In this document: piece after piece, positions 36,576 to 45,217 of the stretch
Position numbering within the stretch: position 1 is the stretch's first letter
How the letters are laid out: each line of letters begins with the position of its first letter
NCBI GenBank assembly: GCA_965279315.1
Contig: OZ257145.1
Span: 1,798,001-1,862,000 of the forward strand
Direction: 5' to 3'
DNA from: JAPWJZ01 sp965279315
GTDB lineage: Bacteria > Pseudomonadota > Alphaproteobacteria > Micavibrionales > UBA2020
Length of the DNA stretch: 64,000 nt
Notes under the pieces: generated by a model
Databases searched by the model: none
What the model saw: only the letters and a program-made list of their open reading frames with translations
What the model was told of the DNA's origin: nothing
Translations under genes and position numbers: made by a program

Positions 36576-37555
36576 CGGATTAGTCTTTCGGCAGGGATAA
36601 CCAGCGACACCACATCGTTGACGGCCACATTCTGCGGATCGTCCTCGGACAGGGTGATGCTTTCGCCGCCCTCCAACTCGATGATGTAATGCGTGACCGC
36701 GCCGCGGTAATTGATATGGCGGATCGTGCCCTTGCCCATGCCGCGGCCGACGGTGAAGGACGCATCTTCGGGCCGGAAGCCGATATCGCAGTTATCGTTC
36801 AGGCCAAGGCTGGACGCCTTGACGAAATTGCAGATGCCGATGAAATCGGCCACAAAGCGCGTCGCCGGCTTGTCGTAGATTTCCTGCGGGCTGCCAATCT
36901 GCGCGACATTGCCTTTTTCCATGACGGCGATGCGGTCGGACATCGACAATGCCTCGTCCTGGTCGTGGGTCACGAAGATAAAGGTGATTCCGGTTTCACG
37001 CTGCAGGCGTTTCAGCTCGATCTGCATTTCCTTGCGCAGTTTATAATCGAGCGCGGAAAGCGATTCATCGAGCAGCAAGATTTTCGGGTGGTTGACAAGC
37101 GCGCGGGCAAGCGCGACGCGCTGCTGCTGGCCGCCCGACAATTGCGCGGGCTTGCGCTCGCCCTTGTCCTCGAGGCGCACAAGCGCGAGCGCTTCCTTGA
37201 CGGCCTTCTCGATGTCGTTATTCGGCTTGCCCTGCATTTTCATGCCGAAGGCGATGTTGTCGGCGACCGTCATGTGCGGAAACAGCGCGTAGCTTTGGAA
37301 AACGGTGTTCACGGGGCGTTTGTACGCGGGCAGCGGCGCGATATCCTGGCCATCCAGCAGCATGGAACCGGCGGTGGGGATATCAAGCCCCGCGATCATG
37401 CGCAGCAGCGTCGTCTTGCCGCAGCCTGACGGCCCCAGCAGCGTAAAGAATTCATTCGGCTGGATCGTGAGAGATACATTATCGACCGCGCGCACCGGAC
37501 CGGTGGGCGAGGCGAACGTCTTGCTGACGGATTGAATCACAAGGCCTGAGGACAT
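36563..37555 (-). CDS. potA: Spermidine/putrescine-type ABC ATPase (PotA/PotG-like)
   Basis: A 330-residue ATPase that powers the importer. Walker A GPSGCGKTT, Q-loop FQSYALFPHMTV, signature LSGGQQQRVALARAL, Walker B ILLLDESLSALD (Glu of the usual ExxSALD is present), then a TOBE regulatory domain from about 265. Start chosen at ATG 37555; GTG at 37570 is in frame and has AGGG close by, so five more residues are possible. First gene of the five-gene minus-strand operon. Confidence 0.9.
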   Translation of the reverse strand: MSSGLVIQSVSKTFASPTGPVRAVDNVSLTIQPNEFFTLLGPSGCGKTTLLRMIAGLDIPTAGSMLLDGQDIAPLPAYKRPVNTVFQSYALFPHMTVADNIAFGMKMQGKPNNDIEKAVKEALALVRLEDKGERKPAQLSGGQQQRVALARALVNHPKILLLDESLSALDYKLRKEMQIELKRLQRETGITFIFVTHDQDEALSMSDRIAVMEKGNVAQIGSPQEIYDKPATRFVADFIGICNFVKASSLGLNDNCDIGFRPEDASFTVGRGMGKGTIRHINYRGAVTHYIIELEGGESITLSEDDPQNVAVNDVVSLVIPAERLIRCKA

Positions 37556-37656
37556 GTTTTTTAATATCACGCCCTGATGCCGCCGCCAAAAACTTTTATT
37601 CTATATAGTTTGCTTATCGGCTAGCATATTTTAAGGAATCGCAAAGGGTGAAGAAT

Positions 37657-38580
37657 ATGACAATGATCGACGTCGAAAAGCTCAACTTCGACTATCCCGA
37701 CAAGCGCGTGCTGCACGACATAACATTCTCCATCAGGGAAGGCAGCGTGACCGCCCTTGTCGGCCCCAACGGCGCGGGCAAGACGACCCTGCTGCGCTGC
37801 ATCGCGGCGCTGGAACGCGCGCATAGCGGCAAGGTCACGATCGGCGGCAAGGATGCGGCGGATTACCCCCGCGATGTGCACCATATGACCGGCTATCTTT
37901 CCGATTTCTTCGGGCTGTATGAAGGCCTTTCGCTCCGCCAGTGCCTCACCTACATGGCATGGTGCCAGAAAGTGCCGGCATCCGAAGTCCCCAAGCGCGT
38001 CGCTGAAGTCGCCGAGCAGGTGGGCATCACCCCGCGGCTGGAAGAAAAGGCGGGCACGCTGTCGCGCGGTTACCGCCAGCGCCTTGGCATCGGCCTTGCG
38101 CTGATCCATAACCCGCAATTGCTGATTTTGGACGAACCCGCATCTGGCATGGACCCGGATGCGCGCATCGCGCTGTCGCAGATGATCCGCGGCCTGCGCG
38201 CGCAAGGCAAGACCATCATCGTGTCATCGCATATCCTGACCGAGCTTGAGGATTACTGCACCGACATGCTGGTGATCAAGGATGGCCGCGTGGCGCAGCA
38301 GGTGCAGCTGCAGGAATACGCGGCGAAGACGGTGCGCGTGCTGCGCATCGGCATCTCCAACCTTGGCGTCGCGCATATGGACATGCTGCAGCGTCAGCCG
38401 AAATTGAAAGTGACGGGCACCGAAAACAACGTCGTCGTCGCCGAATTCAGCGGCAGCGAGGAAGAGCAGCAGGGCCTGCTGAAGAAGCTGATGGCCGAAA
38501 ACGTGCCGGTGTTCAGCTTCACAACGACGCAGCATACGCTGCAGGATGCCTATATGGACGTCACCAGCGGCAGGAAATAG
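37657..38580 (+). CDS. ABC exporter ATP-binding protein
   Basis: A 307-residue ATPase of the ABC-2/CcmA type. Walker A GPNGAGKTT, a signature variant LSRGYRQRLGIGLAL, Walker B LLILDEPASGMDP, H-loop SSHILTE. The C-terminal 80 residues are the usual extension. ATG at 37657 has AAGGG about 7 bases upstream; GTG 37648 is an alternative. It is followed within 5 bases by two permease-like genes, so it likely powers both. Confidence 0.9.
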   Translation: MTMIDVEKLNFDYPDKRVLHDITFSIREGSVTALVGPNGAGKTTLLRCIAALERAHSGKVTIGGKDAADYPRDVHHMTGYLSDFFGLYEGLSLRQCLTYMAWCQKVPASEVPKRVAEVAEQVGITPRLEEKAGTLSRGYRQRLGIGLALIHNPQLLILDEPASGMDPDARIALSQMIRGLRAQGKTIIVSSHILTELEDYCTDMLVIKDGRVAQQVQLQEYAAKTVRVLRIGISNLGVAHMDMLQRQPKLKVTGTENNVVVAEFSGSEEEQQGLLKKLMAENVPVFSFTTTQHTLQDAYMDVTSGRK

Positions 38581-38585
38581 CCAAG

Positions 38586-40016
38586 ATGACGTATTTCGTC
38601 ACGCCCGAATTTCACCGGCAGATATGGACGAAATGCCCGCCGTTCAAGATGGTGGCGGCACCGTTGCTGCTGCTTGTCATGTGGGGCATCGCGAGCGGCG
38701 ACCTGGGCATCAACCTGCGCATGGGGTCGGCGCTGCAGGTGGGCGTCTTTTACCTGTTCGTGCTGGTCGTGCTTGTCTGGGGGACATACGAGGCGTCCAT
38801 GGCGATGGACGAGGAAATCAAGTCGCGCACATGGGATTACCAGCGCGTCTCCGCCATTTCCCCCCTGCAGCTCACCGTCGGCAAGATTTTCGGTGCGACA
38901 GCATATGTGTGGTATGTCGGGCTGATGTGCATGGTGGTTTACCGCTCCACATTTATCCAGCCGGAGCGGCCGGAGCTTTACGCCATGTTCTACATGCTGG
39001 CGGCGGGGATCGCGGGGCAGTTGGTCGCGTTCATGTTCAGCATGTCATCCTTTGCCGCGCGCGCGCGCCATGGTGCGGTCAAGGGCGGGGGCGCAGGCAT
39101 TTTCCCCTGCATCGCGGGCATCATCGTTTCATTTTACATGATGCGCGCCTATGCCATGAACGCGCTTCAGACCGGCATCCCCTATTCGTATCTCCGGTGG
39201 TACAACGAATATTATGACGGCTTGGAGTCGACGACCTGCGGGCTTGCGTTCTTTATCTTCTGGGCGTTCGTCGGCTGTTACCGCCTGATCCGCGCCGAAC
39301 TGATGTACAGGGTCTGGCCGTGGGTATGGATGGTCTTTGTGCCCTCGGTCACGGTCGCGATCACCGGCATCTATGCCCGTAGCCCCGCCTATCTGCTGGG
39401 CGAATTCAAGCCCGTCAACGTGATCCCGCCCGCGCTGTGCGCCTTTTGCATTTGCTTTACGCTGGGTTATGCCACGCTGCTGTCGGAATCTTCCGACCGG
39501 CGGAAATATGCCCGCCTGGGCGCCAGCCTGCGCGCGCGCGAATGGGGCAGGGTGTTTGAAAATACGCCCCTCTGGATCACGACGCTACCCTATGTCGCCG
39601 CGTCTGCCGCCTTGCTGATTGGCCTGTGCCTGATGTCGCAACAGTTCGCCAGCGCGCAATACGCCCCGGCCGCGGCTGCTGCCCTGTTGTTCGCCGCGCG
39701 GGATGGGTTTGTCGTCCATGCGCTGCACAATACCTTGCGCAAACGTGCGGCCTTCGCCGTGCCGCTTTATTTCGTGATGGCCTATGCCGTGTTGCCGGTG
39801 GCCTTCCTTGCGATCTCCGGAACGCCGCTGGAACTGCGCCGTTCCGTGTTCAGTTATCTGGAACTGCAGCAGGTGCAGGAAATTTTCTATCCGCACCGCG
39901 CCGATGCATGGGCGGCGACGCTGGTCATGCCGCTTTTGCAGGCGTTGCTTGCCGCCTTCGTCTTTCTCCGCTTTGCGCTCAAAACCGATACATCCAACAG
40001 GAACGCCGTCTCATGA
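38586..40016 (+). CDS. Large ABC-type permease, copy A
   Basis: A 476-residue membrane protein with about ten to twelve hydrophobic segments. The opening TYFVTPEFHRQIW, VWGTYEASMAMDEEIKS and ISPLQLTVGKIFGATAYVWY recur in the next gene (see copy B), so the two are paralogues. There is no ATPase motif. I do not know a named family; ABC-2-like export of a lipid, peptide or polymer is a guess from the linked ATPase. Overlaps copy B by ATGA. Confidence 0.8.
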   Translation: MTYFVTPEFHRQIWTKCPPFKMVAAPLLLLVMWGIASGDLGINLRMGSALQVGVFYLFVLVVLVWGTYEASMAMDEEIKSRTWDYQRVSAISPLQLTVGKIFGATAYVWYVGLMCMVVYRSTFIQPERPELYAMFYMLAAGIAGQLVAFMFSMSSFAARARHGAVKGGGAGIFPCIAGIIVSFYMMRAYAMNALQTGIPYSYLRWYNEYYDGLESTTCGLAFFIFWAFVGCYRLIRAELMYRVWPWVWMVFVPSVTVAITGIYARSPAYLLGEFKPVNVIPPALCAFCICFTLGYATLLSESSDRRKYARLGASLRAREWGRVFENTPLWITTLPYVAASAALLIGLCLMSQQFASAQYAPAAAAALLFAARDGFVVHALHNTLRKRAAFAVPLYFVMAYAVLPVAFLAISGTPLELRRSVFSYLELQQVQEIFYPHRADAWAATLVMPLLQALLAAFVFLRFALKTDTSNRNAVS

Positions 40017-41581
40017 ACTATATTTTCACGCCCGAATTCAACCGTAACCTGTGGCTCAAGATATCGCCGTTCCGCCTGGTCGCGGCGCCGGTGTTCCTGA
40101 TCATCTGCTCGATGATCTGCCTCAACCTGCTGCCCGATGGCGGCGACGTGAAGGGCAGCATTGAAAGAAACGTCGCCAACATGCTGTTCGAAAAAGATTA
40201 TGCCATGCAGCTGTTGCTGGCCGGCGCGAAATGGTTTTATTTCATTGTCGTCTGCGTGTGGGGCACATATGAAGCGGCGCTCGCGCTGCAGGAAGAAGTG
40301 CGCAGCAACACCTGGGATTTCCAGCGCATGTCGTCCATCTCGCCTTTCCAGCTGGCGGCGGGCAAGCTTGCGGGGGCGACGTCCTATGCGTGGTATGTCG
40401 GCCTGCTGACGCTGATCCCTTTTTATTACGCCTATACGCATGTCACCGATACCGGCAATTTTTCCGGCGCGCTCAACCCCAGCGGCGACAGCTGGGCGGA
40501 TGCGAATGACGGCTATGTGATTTTCTACATGATTATGGCGGGGCTTGCGGGGCAGGCGGTCGCGTTCCTTGTCAGCTTCATCGACATGACCAGCTTTGCC
40601 GGCAAGATGGGCAAGAAACGTATCCCGCGCGGCAGCGGCTCGTTCCTTCTGGGCATGGTCGTGGCTTGGACTGTATTCACGCTCGGGCAGGAAGTGGCGC
40701 CGAAACTCGCCAGTTATAGCTCGCCCTTTGCTGCCACACGCACGGTGGTTTGGTATGATACGAAATACGCCAGCCCGGAATTCGTGACATGGACCATGCT
40801 GTTTTTCCTGGGCTGGGCGCTGTTGGGCAGTTATCGCATCGCGCGGTCGGAGCTGATGCACCGCACGTTCCCGGTTGCATGGATGGCCTTTGTCGCCGCG
40901 CTGCTGGTTTACCTGCGCGGTTTTGCCAACCCGGCCAATGCATTTTATTACACGCACCTGATGGCGCTGTTCGTGGTCGCGCTGGTGCTGGCCTATGCCG
41001 TCATGCTGTTCGAGGCGTCGGACGGCCGCAAATACGCCCGTTTCCTCAACAACCTGCGGGAAGGCAATTGGCGTCGCGCTTTCGAAGACACGCATAAATG
41101 GGTCGTCACCATCCCCTTTATCCTTGCCTGCTATGTCATCACGCTCAATAACGTCCCGACAGCGGGGCGGTTCATGAGCTTTGATGCGCTGGCGGCTTTT
41201 ATGCTGGCGGCGATGATGTTTGTCATCCGCGACGGACTCATGATCCACGCGCTGATCGGCGGCAAGGGCACGCGTCATGCGGGGTTCAAGGTGCTGTTTT
41301 ATTACGTGCTGGTCTATACCATGCTGCCCACGCTGCATTTCGCCCTGATGCCCAACAAACTCGACCTGCGCCTGACGGGATGGGTGCAGCGGTATATGTA
41401 CGGCCAGAACGTGGATGTGGAGGTACCGCCGGTCGTGCGGTCCCTCGCGACCTATTACCCCCTGCCGCTCAAGGAATTCGGCGACAGCCTGGCCCCTGTG
41501 GCACTGCAGGTCATCGGGGCGGCTTTTTTGCTGCGATTTATCATCCGCAGGGCGCAATTACAGCGTCTTAGGGCCGGTTGA
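40013..41581 (+). CDS. Large ABC-type permease, copy B
   Basis: A 522-residue membrane protein that shares with copy A the blocks YIFTPEFNRNLW, VWGTYEAALALQEEVRS and ISPFQLAAGKLAGATSYAWY at similar positions, plus the long middle spans. It is about 46 residues longer, mainly by an extra loop near 40-60 and 140-160. Start at 40013 gives the ATGA overlap; the longer upstream frame is a shadow of copy A. Together with copy A and the ATPase it may form a heterodimeric exporter. Confidence 0.8.
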   Translation: MNYIFTPEFNRNLWLKISPFRLVAAPVFLIICSMICLNLLPDGGDVKGSIERNVANMLFEKDYAMQLLLAGAKWFYFIVVCVWGTYEAALALQEEVRSNTWDFQRMSSISPFQLAAGKLAGATSYAWYVGLLTLIPFYYAYTHVTDTGNFSGALNPSGDSWADANDGYVIFYMIMAGLAGQAVAFLVSFIDMTSFAGKMGKKRIPRGSGSFLLGMVVAWTVFTLGQEVAPKLASYSSPFAATRTVVWYDTKYASPEFVTWTMLFFLGWALLGSYRIARSELMHRTFPVAWMAFVAALLVYLRGFANPANAFYYTHLMALFVVALVLAYAVMLFEASDGRKYARFLNNLREGNWRRAFEDTHKWVVTIPFILACYVITLNNVPTAGRFMSFDALAAFMLAAMMFVIRDGLMIHALIGGKGTRHAGFKVLFYYVLVYTMLPTLHFALMPNKLDLRLTGWVQRYMYGQNVDVEVPPVVRSLATYYPLPLKEFGDSLAPVALQVIGAAFLLRFIIRRAQLQRLRAG

Positions 41582-41652
41582 TTTCCGGAAGTGGGCAAAG
41601 GTTAACCGTTTGTTATCATTTGCATTATATATTGGACGGAAGAGGTAATGGT

Positions 41653-42072
41653 ATGACTGCCGTGAATATTCCCGAACTGCGCGTCCTGCTTGTCGATGAC
41701 AACGTCGTCGTGCGCAAGCTCATCGAGATGCAGCTGACCAATATGGGATTCCAGAATATTGATTCAGCGAACAACAGCAGCGAGGCGCAGGACAAGATTT
41801 CCGTGACCGCCTACGACGTCGTCTTCCTCGACTGGAACATGCCCGGCAAAAGCGGCTACACGCTGATGCAGGAATACCGCGAGGACAGGCAGTACGACCA
41901 TATCGCCTTCGTGATGGTCACCGCCGAAAGCCAGGAACGCTACACGCGCGAGGCCCTGAAGGCGGGCGCCACCATGTATATCACCAAGCCGATCGCGCCC
42001 GCGACCTTCAAGGAAAAGATCGAGCGGGTGGTGGCGTGGATCGAAAGCAACCGTGCCGCAAAGACGGGCTGA
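41653..42072 (+). CDS. CheY-like single-domain response regulator
   Basis: A 139-residue receiver domain with acidic pocket Asp15/Asp16 (LLVDDNVVV), phosphoacceptor Asp60 in VVFLDWNMPGKSG, Thr in MVTAES near 93, and Lys in ITKPI near 107. No output domain, so it acts by binding partners. It is followed 9 bases later by a CheX-like gene, which could be its phosphatase. AGAGGT lies upstream; a TATATT -10-like box is near 41626. Confidence 0.9.
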   Translation: MTAVNIPELRVLLVDDNVVVRKLIEMQLTNMGFQNIDSANNSSEAQDKISVTAYDVVFLDWNMPGKSGYTLMQEYREDRQYDHIAFVMVTAESQERYTREALKAGATMYITKPIAPATFKEKIERVVAWIESNRAAKTG

Positions 42073-42081
42073 TCACAAACC

Positions 42082-42600
42082 ATGAAACCCATTTCCCCGC
42101 AGGATATCGACGCCGAACGCGCACAGATTTCAACTGTCGTCAGCGAAGGCGTCGTCGAAACCTTCAACAGCATGTTCGGCCAATCAATCACGGCGGGCGA
42201 CCTTGCGCAAAAGATCAATTCCGAAAAGGGCAGCGTCTTTGCCTCGATCAAGCTGCATCAGGCGAATGTCGACGTTGAATTCTGTTTCCGCTTCGATATG
42301 GGCCTGCTGCTGCAGGCGGCGGAGCTGATCTTCACCAAGGAATACCTCGCCAACAACCCCGTACAGAACGACATCGCCTGTGAAATCGCCAATATCGTGT
42401 GCAGCAAGGTGAAGGCGTACCTGAACGAAAAAGGCTTTGAAACCGAAATGGGTTTCCCCTTTATCCCGAAACCGGACGAGAATCCCCTGCTGAAAAACAC
42501 CGAACAGGTGCATATGCATTTCTATTACGACGACCTGCAGCAGGCGCGCGGAATCGGCGTGGTCGTCAATTTCTTTGCCGGCGACAGCAAACCAGCCTGA
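42082..42600 (+). CDS. CheX-like chemotaxis phosphatase-fold protein
   Basis: A 172-residue protein of the CheC/CheX type. The motif ACEIANIVCSKVKAYL (about 112-127) matches the Glu-x2-Asn active-site helix of that family, which removes phosphate from CheY-P. The N-terminal part has VSEGVVETFNSMFG, also typical. Whether the Glu/Asn pair is intact in the exact positions is only judged by eye. Next to a CheY-like gene, a phosphorylation cycle is likely. Confidence 0.78.
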   Translation: MKPISPQDIDAERAQISTVVSEGVVETFNSMFGQSITAGDLAQKINSEKGSVFASIKLHQANVDVEFCFRFDMGLLLQAAELIFTKEYLANNPVQNDIACEIANIVCSKVKAYLNEKGFETEMGFPFIPKPDENPLLKNTEQVHMHFYYDDLQQARGIGVVVNFFAGDSKPA

Positions 42601-42727
42601 TCGTAAATAATTGAAAGCATTCGATAAATTTCACTGTTTTTGCTGAAACACAGCAGAAACAATCGTGACAATTTTCTGCAATACAAACCCTCCATACTTT
42701 AATCATGCAATCAAACGGGAGGTGACG

Positions 42728-43501
42728 ATGCAAACCGCACAATCCACACAAGGCCTGAAACCCGTCCGCATTACGCTCGATAATGCAGGCCTCGAGGCGC
42801 TCAGCAAAAATGTCGCCGTCACCTTTCGCCCGATCTGGAATGTCGAGAAAAAATATCTCTGCGGCTACTTGATCCGCGCCGTCAAAAAAAGCAACGCAAC
42901 GCCGGATACCGAAGCATCCGACGACCTCGGCCTGCTGGTGAAGGCAACGCAGTCGCTGGAAGAACTGCAGGCGCGCGGCGAAAAATCTGTCGTGTTAGTG
43001 CCGGTGGGCTATGAAACGCTGAATGCCTATCCTTTCCGCGGCCATTACCTGAGCCTGCTGCGCCGCATCCCGGAGGCGCAGCGCTCGTTCATCGTCCTGC
43101 AGCTGGACAACATCCCGGCTTACGCATCGAAACAGCGCCTGCAATTGCTGCAGAACGACATGCGCGGGCTGTGCCGCGCGGTCGCGCTGAGCTCGGATAT
43201 CCGTGGCGCGAACCTCGACGGCGCTGCGCGCGGCGCACTGCATGCCTGCGTCGTGAATTTTGCTTCGGAAGACCTTGATGAAAACGCGATCATCGGCCTG
43301 ATCAACCGCTTTGCCGACAAGGTGGGCGGCATCAACTGCGCGGCGATGGCGGATGGCGTCACCTCGCGTGTCGCCCTTTGTGCTGCAATCGCTGCCGGTT
43401 TCCGCTACATCGCGGGCGCGGCTGTCCTGCCGGACCAAAACGAACTGAGCGTTTCGCGCCGTAACATCTCGATGGAAGACATGCTGGGCAATCCTTCGTA
43501 A
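42728..43501 (+). CDS. Degenerate EAL-like protein
   Basis: A 257-residue protein. Residues 30-55 (VTFRPIWNVEKKYLCGYLIR) follow the start of an EAL domain, but the E-A-L triplet is replaced (GYLIR). The end, AAMADGVTSRVALCAAIAAG and FRYIAGAAVLP, follows the C-terminal EAL strand/helix pair with ADGV in place of AEGV. Catalytic metal residues look lost, so it is more likely a c-di-GMP or protein-binding fold than a phosphodiesterase. This is my reading of patterns, not a search result. GGGAGG precedes the ATG. Confidence 0.6.
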   Translation: MQTAQSTQGLKPVRITLDNAGLEALSKNVAVTFRPIWNVEKKYLCGYLIRAVKKSNATPDTEASDDLGLLVKATQSLEELQARGEKSVVLVPVGYETLNAYPFRGHYLSLLRRIPEAQRSFIVLQLDNIPAYASKQRLQLLQNDMRGLCRAVALSSDIRGANLDGAARGALHACVVNFASEDLDENAIIGLINRFADKVGGINCAAMADGVTSRVALCAAIAAGFRYIAGAAVLPDQNELSVSRRNISMEDMLGNPS

Positions 43502-43650
43502 AATAAGCCGTCAAAAAATGTAACATACCCGGATATGCGGTATGCGCTTGTATCTCCTTTCCATGCCGTTAAGCAGGCACTGAATTGTATGCAGCGAGAG
43601 GTTATGCGCCGCTTGCGCCCTTAATTACTTCATGAATTGTAAAAGTTTAT

Positions 43651-43680
43651 CCCCAAAAATGGTTATAGAACCATGGGGGA
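43651..43680 (+). promoter_or_regulatory. Hairpin covering the ribosome site of the kinase gene
   Basis: ATGGTT-ATAG-AACCAT forms a perfect 6-bp stem; CCCC and GGGG outside it can extend the pairing with an A4 bulge. The GGGGGA that lies 6 bases before the GTG start at 43687 falls in this structure, so the ribosome site could be masked. Pairing is visible; function is inferred. Confidence 0.45.
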
Positions 43681-43686
43681 TCATGC

Positions 43687-44847
43687 GTGGCGGGACGGCT
43701 GCAGGTGCTGGTGATCGACGACGACGCGATGGATCGCATGGCGATCCGCCGCCATTTGTCGTCGCCCGGATTGAAGGCCGATGTGCAGGAAGCCGATACG
43801 GGGGCATCCGGCATCGCGCTGTTGCGCCAGCAGAATTTTGATTGCGTCTTCGTCGATTACCGCCTGCCCGACATGGAGGGCACGGCGTTGCTGCAGGTTT
43901 TCTACGACATCACCAATGACCAGATGCCGGCCCCCTTCGTGATGCTGACAGGGCAGGGCGGAGAGGAAGTGATGGCGGAGGCGCTGCGCTGGGGCGCGCA
44001 TGATTATATCTTGAAGGACCATATCACCGGATCTTCCGTGCTGATCGCGATGTCGAAGGCGCGCGAGGTTTTCGAGCTTAAAAAAGCCCGCCACAGCGCC
44101 GAAGACAAATTGCGGCAGGCGCAGAAAATGGATGCCGTCGGCCAGCTGACCAGCGGCATCGCGCATGACTTCAACAACTTGTTGACGGTCATTCTGGGCA
44201 ATACGCGCATCATGCGCCGCCGCCTGGCCGAAATACCGGAGACACAGGCTGTTGCCATCGCGCCAAAGGTTGATGCCGTCGAAAGCGCTGCGCTGCGCGG
44301 CGCCGACCTTGTGCGCCACCTGATGGTTTTTTCGCGGCAGCAGGAACCCAAGGGCACGAGCGTCGATATACGCGCAGCGCTTGCCCATACCGTGACATTG
44401 CTGGAGCGCACATTGGGAAAAAGCATCGCGCTTGTCTTAAAGGCGGATGAAGGCATGCAATCCGTGCGCGTCGATGCGACGCTGCTTGAAAACGCGGTCA
44501 TCAATATCGCCGTGAACGCGCGCGATGCCATGCCGCAGGGCGGCACATTGTCGATTTCGGCGTATAGCGCGGTTTTTAACGGCAGCGATCATGTGCTGAT
44601 ATCCATCGCCGACACGGGCACCGGGATGCCGGGGCATGTGCGCGAGCGCATTTTCGAGCCGTTCTTCACGACCAAGCCGGCGGGCGAGGGCACGGGGCTT
44701 GGCCTTGCGATGGTTTACGGGTTTATACGGCAGTCGGGCGGGCATATCGAGGTGGACAGTGAAGCAGGGCGCGGGACGACGTTCCGTATTTACCTGCCGC
44801 AAACAGGCCCGCCGGTCACACACAAGGAGCAGAAACATGCCACATAG
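43687..44847 (+). CDS. Receiver-histidine kinase hybrid
   Basis: A 386-residue soluble protein. A receiver domain (1-122; Asp11-13, Asp57 in CVFVDYRLPD, Lys110) precedes a kinase: His160 in SGIAHDFNNLLTVI, N-box NIAVNARDAM, G1 DTGTGMPG, F-box FEPFFTTK, G2 GEGTGLGLAMVYG. No membrane helix or PAS domain. The order receiver-then-kinase suggests that it senses through phosphotransfer from another kinase. Start GTG 43687; an ATG at 43683 is out of frame. The stop overlaps the next receiver gene by 11 bases. Confidence 0.88.
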   Translation: MAGRLQVLVIDDDAMDRMAIRRHLSSPGLKADVQEADTGASGIALLRQQNFDCVFVDYRLPDMEGTALLQVFYDITNDQMPAPFVMLTGQGGEEVMAEALRWGAHDYILKDHITGSSVLIAMSKAREVFELKKARHSAEDKLRQAQKMDAVGQLTSGIAHDFNNLLTVILGNTRIMRRRLAEIPETQAVAIAPKVDAVESAALRGADLVRHLMVFSRQQEPKGTSVDIRAALAHTVTLLERTLGKSIALVLKADEGMQSVRVDATLLENAVINIAVNARDAMPQGGTLSISAYSAVFNGSDHVLISIADTGTGMPGHVRERIFEPFFTTKPAGEGTGLGLAMVYGFIRQSGGHIEVDSEAGRGTTFRIYLPQTGPPVTHKEQKHAT

Positions 44848-45217
44848 AACAACCATCCTGATCGTGGATGACGAAGACCAGGTCCGTGACGTGCTGTGTG
44901 AAAACATGGCCGAATGCGGGTTCGATGTCACCGTTGCGAGCGACGGGCAGGAAGCGCTGTCCATGATCGACGAAGGCATCTGCAAGCCGCAGGTCGTGAT
45001 CACCGACATCATCATGCCACGCAAGGAAGGGCTGGAAGTGATCATGGAATTGCGCCGCCGTCATCCCCATATCCGCCTGATCGCAATTTCGGGCGGCGGG
45101 CGCACCAAATCGGCGGATTTCCTGCAACTGGCGAAAAAGCTGGGTGCGGATGCGGTATTGCCGAAGCCGCTCGACATTGACGAGCTGGAAAAAACCGTGC
45201 GTAGCGTGCTTGCGTGA
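44837..45217 (+). CDS. Single-domain response regulator
   Basis: A 126-residue receiver (LIVDDEDQVRD, phosphoacceptor Asp57 in VVITDIIMPRKEG, Ser in ISGGGR in place of the usual Thr region, Lys in PKPLD). No output domain. It overlaps the kinase by 11 bases and the OmpR-type regulator by 4 (GTGA), so the three are translated together and likely form one phosphorelay. Confidence 0.88.
   Translation: MPHRTTILIVDDEDQVRDVLCENMAECGFDVTVASDGQEALSMIDEGICKPQVVITDIIMPRKEGLEVIMELRRRHPHIRLIAISGGGRTKSADFLQLAKKLGADAVLPKPLDIDELEKTVRSVLA

Noticed and set aside
39887..41557. 556-codon minus-strand ORF opposite permease B
   Set aside because: Shadow ORF rich in His, Arg and Gln; the plus-strand gene has clear membrane helices and a paralogue.
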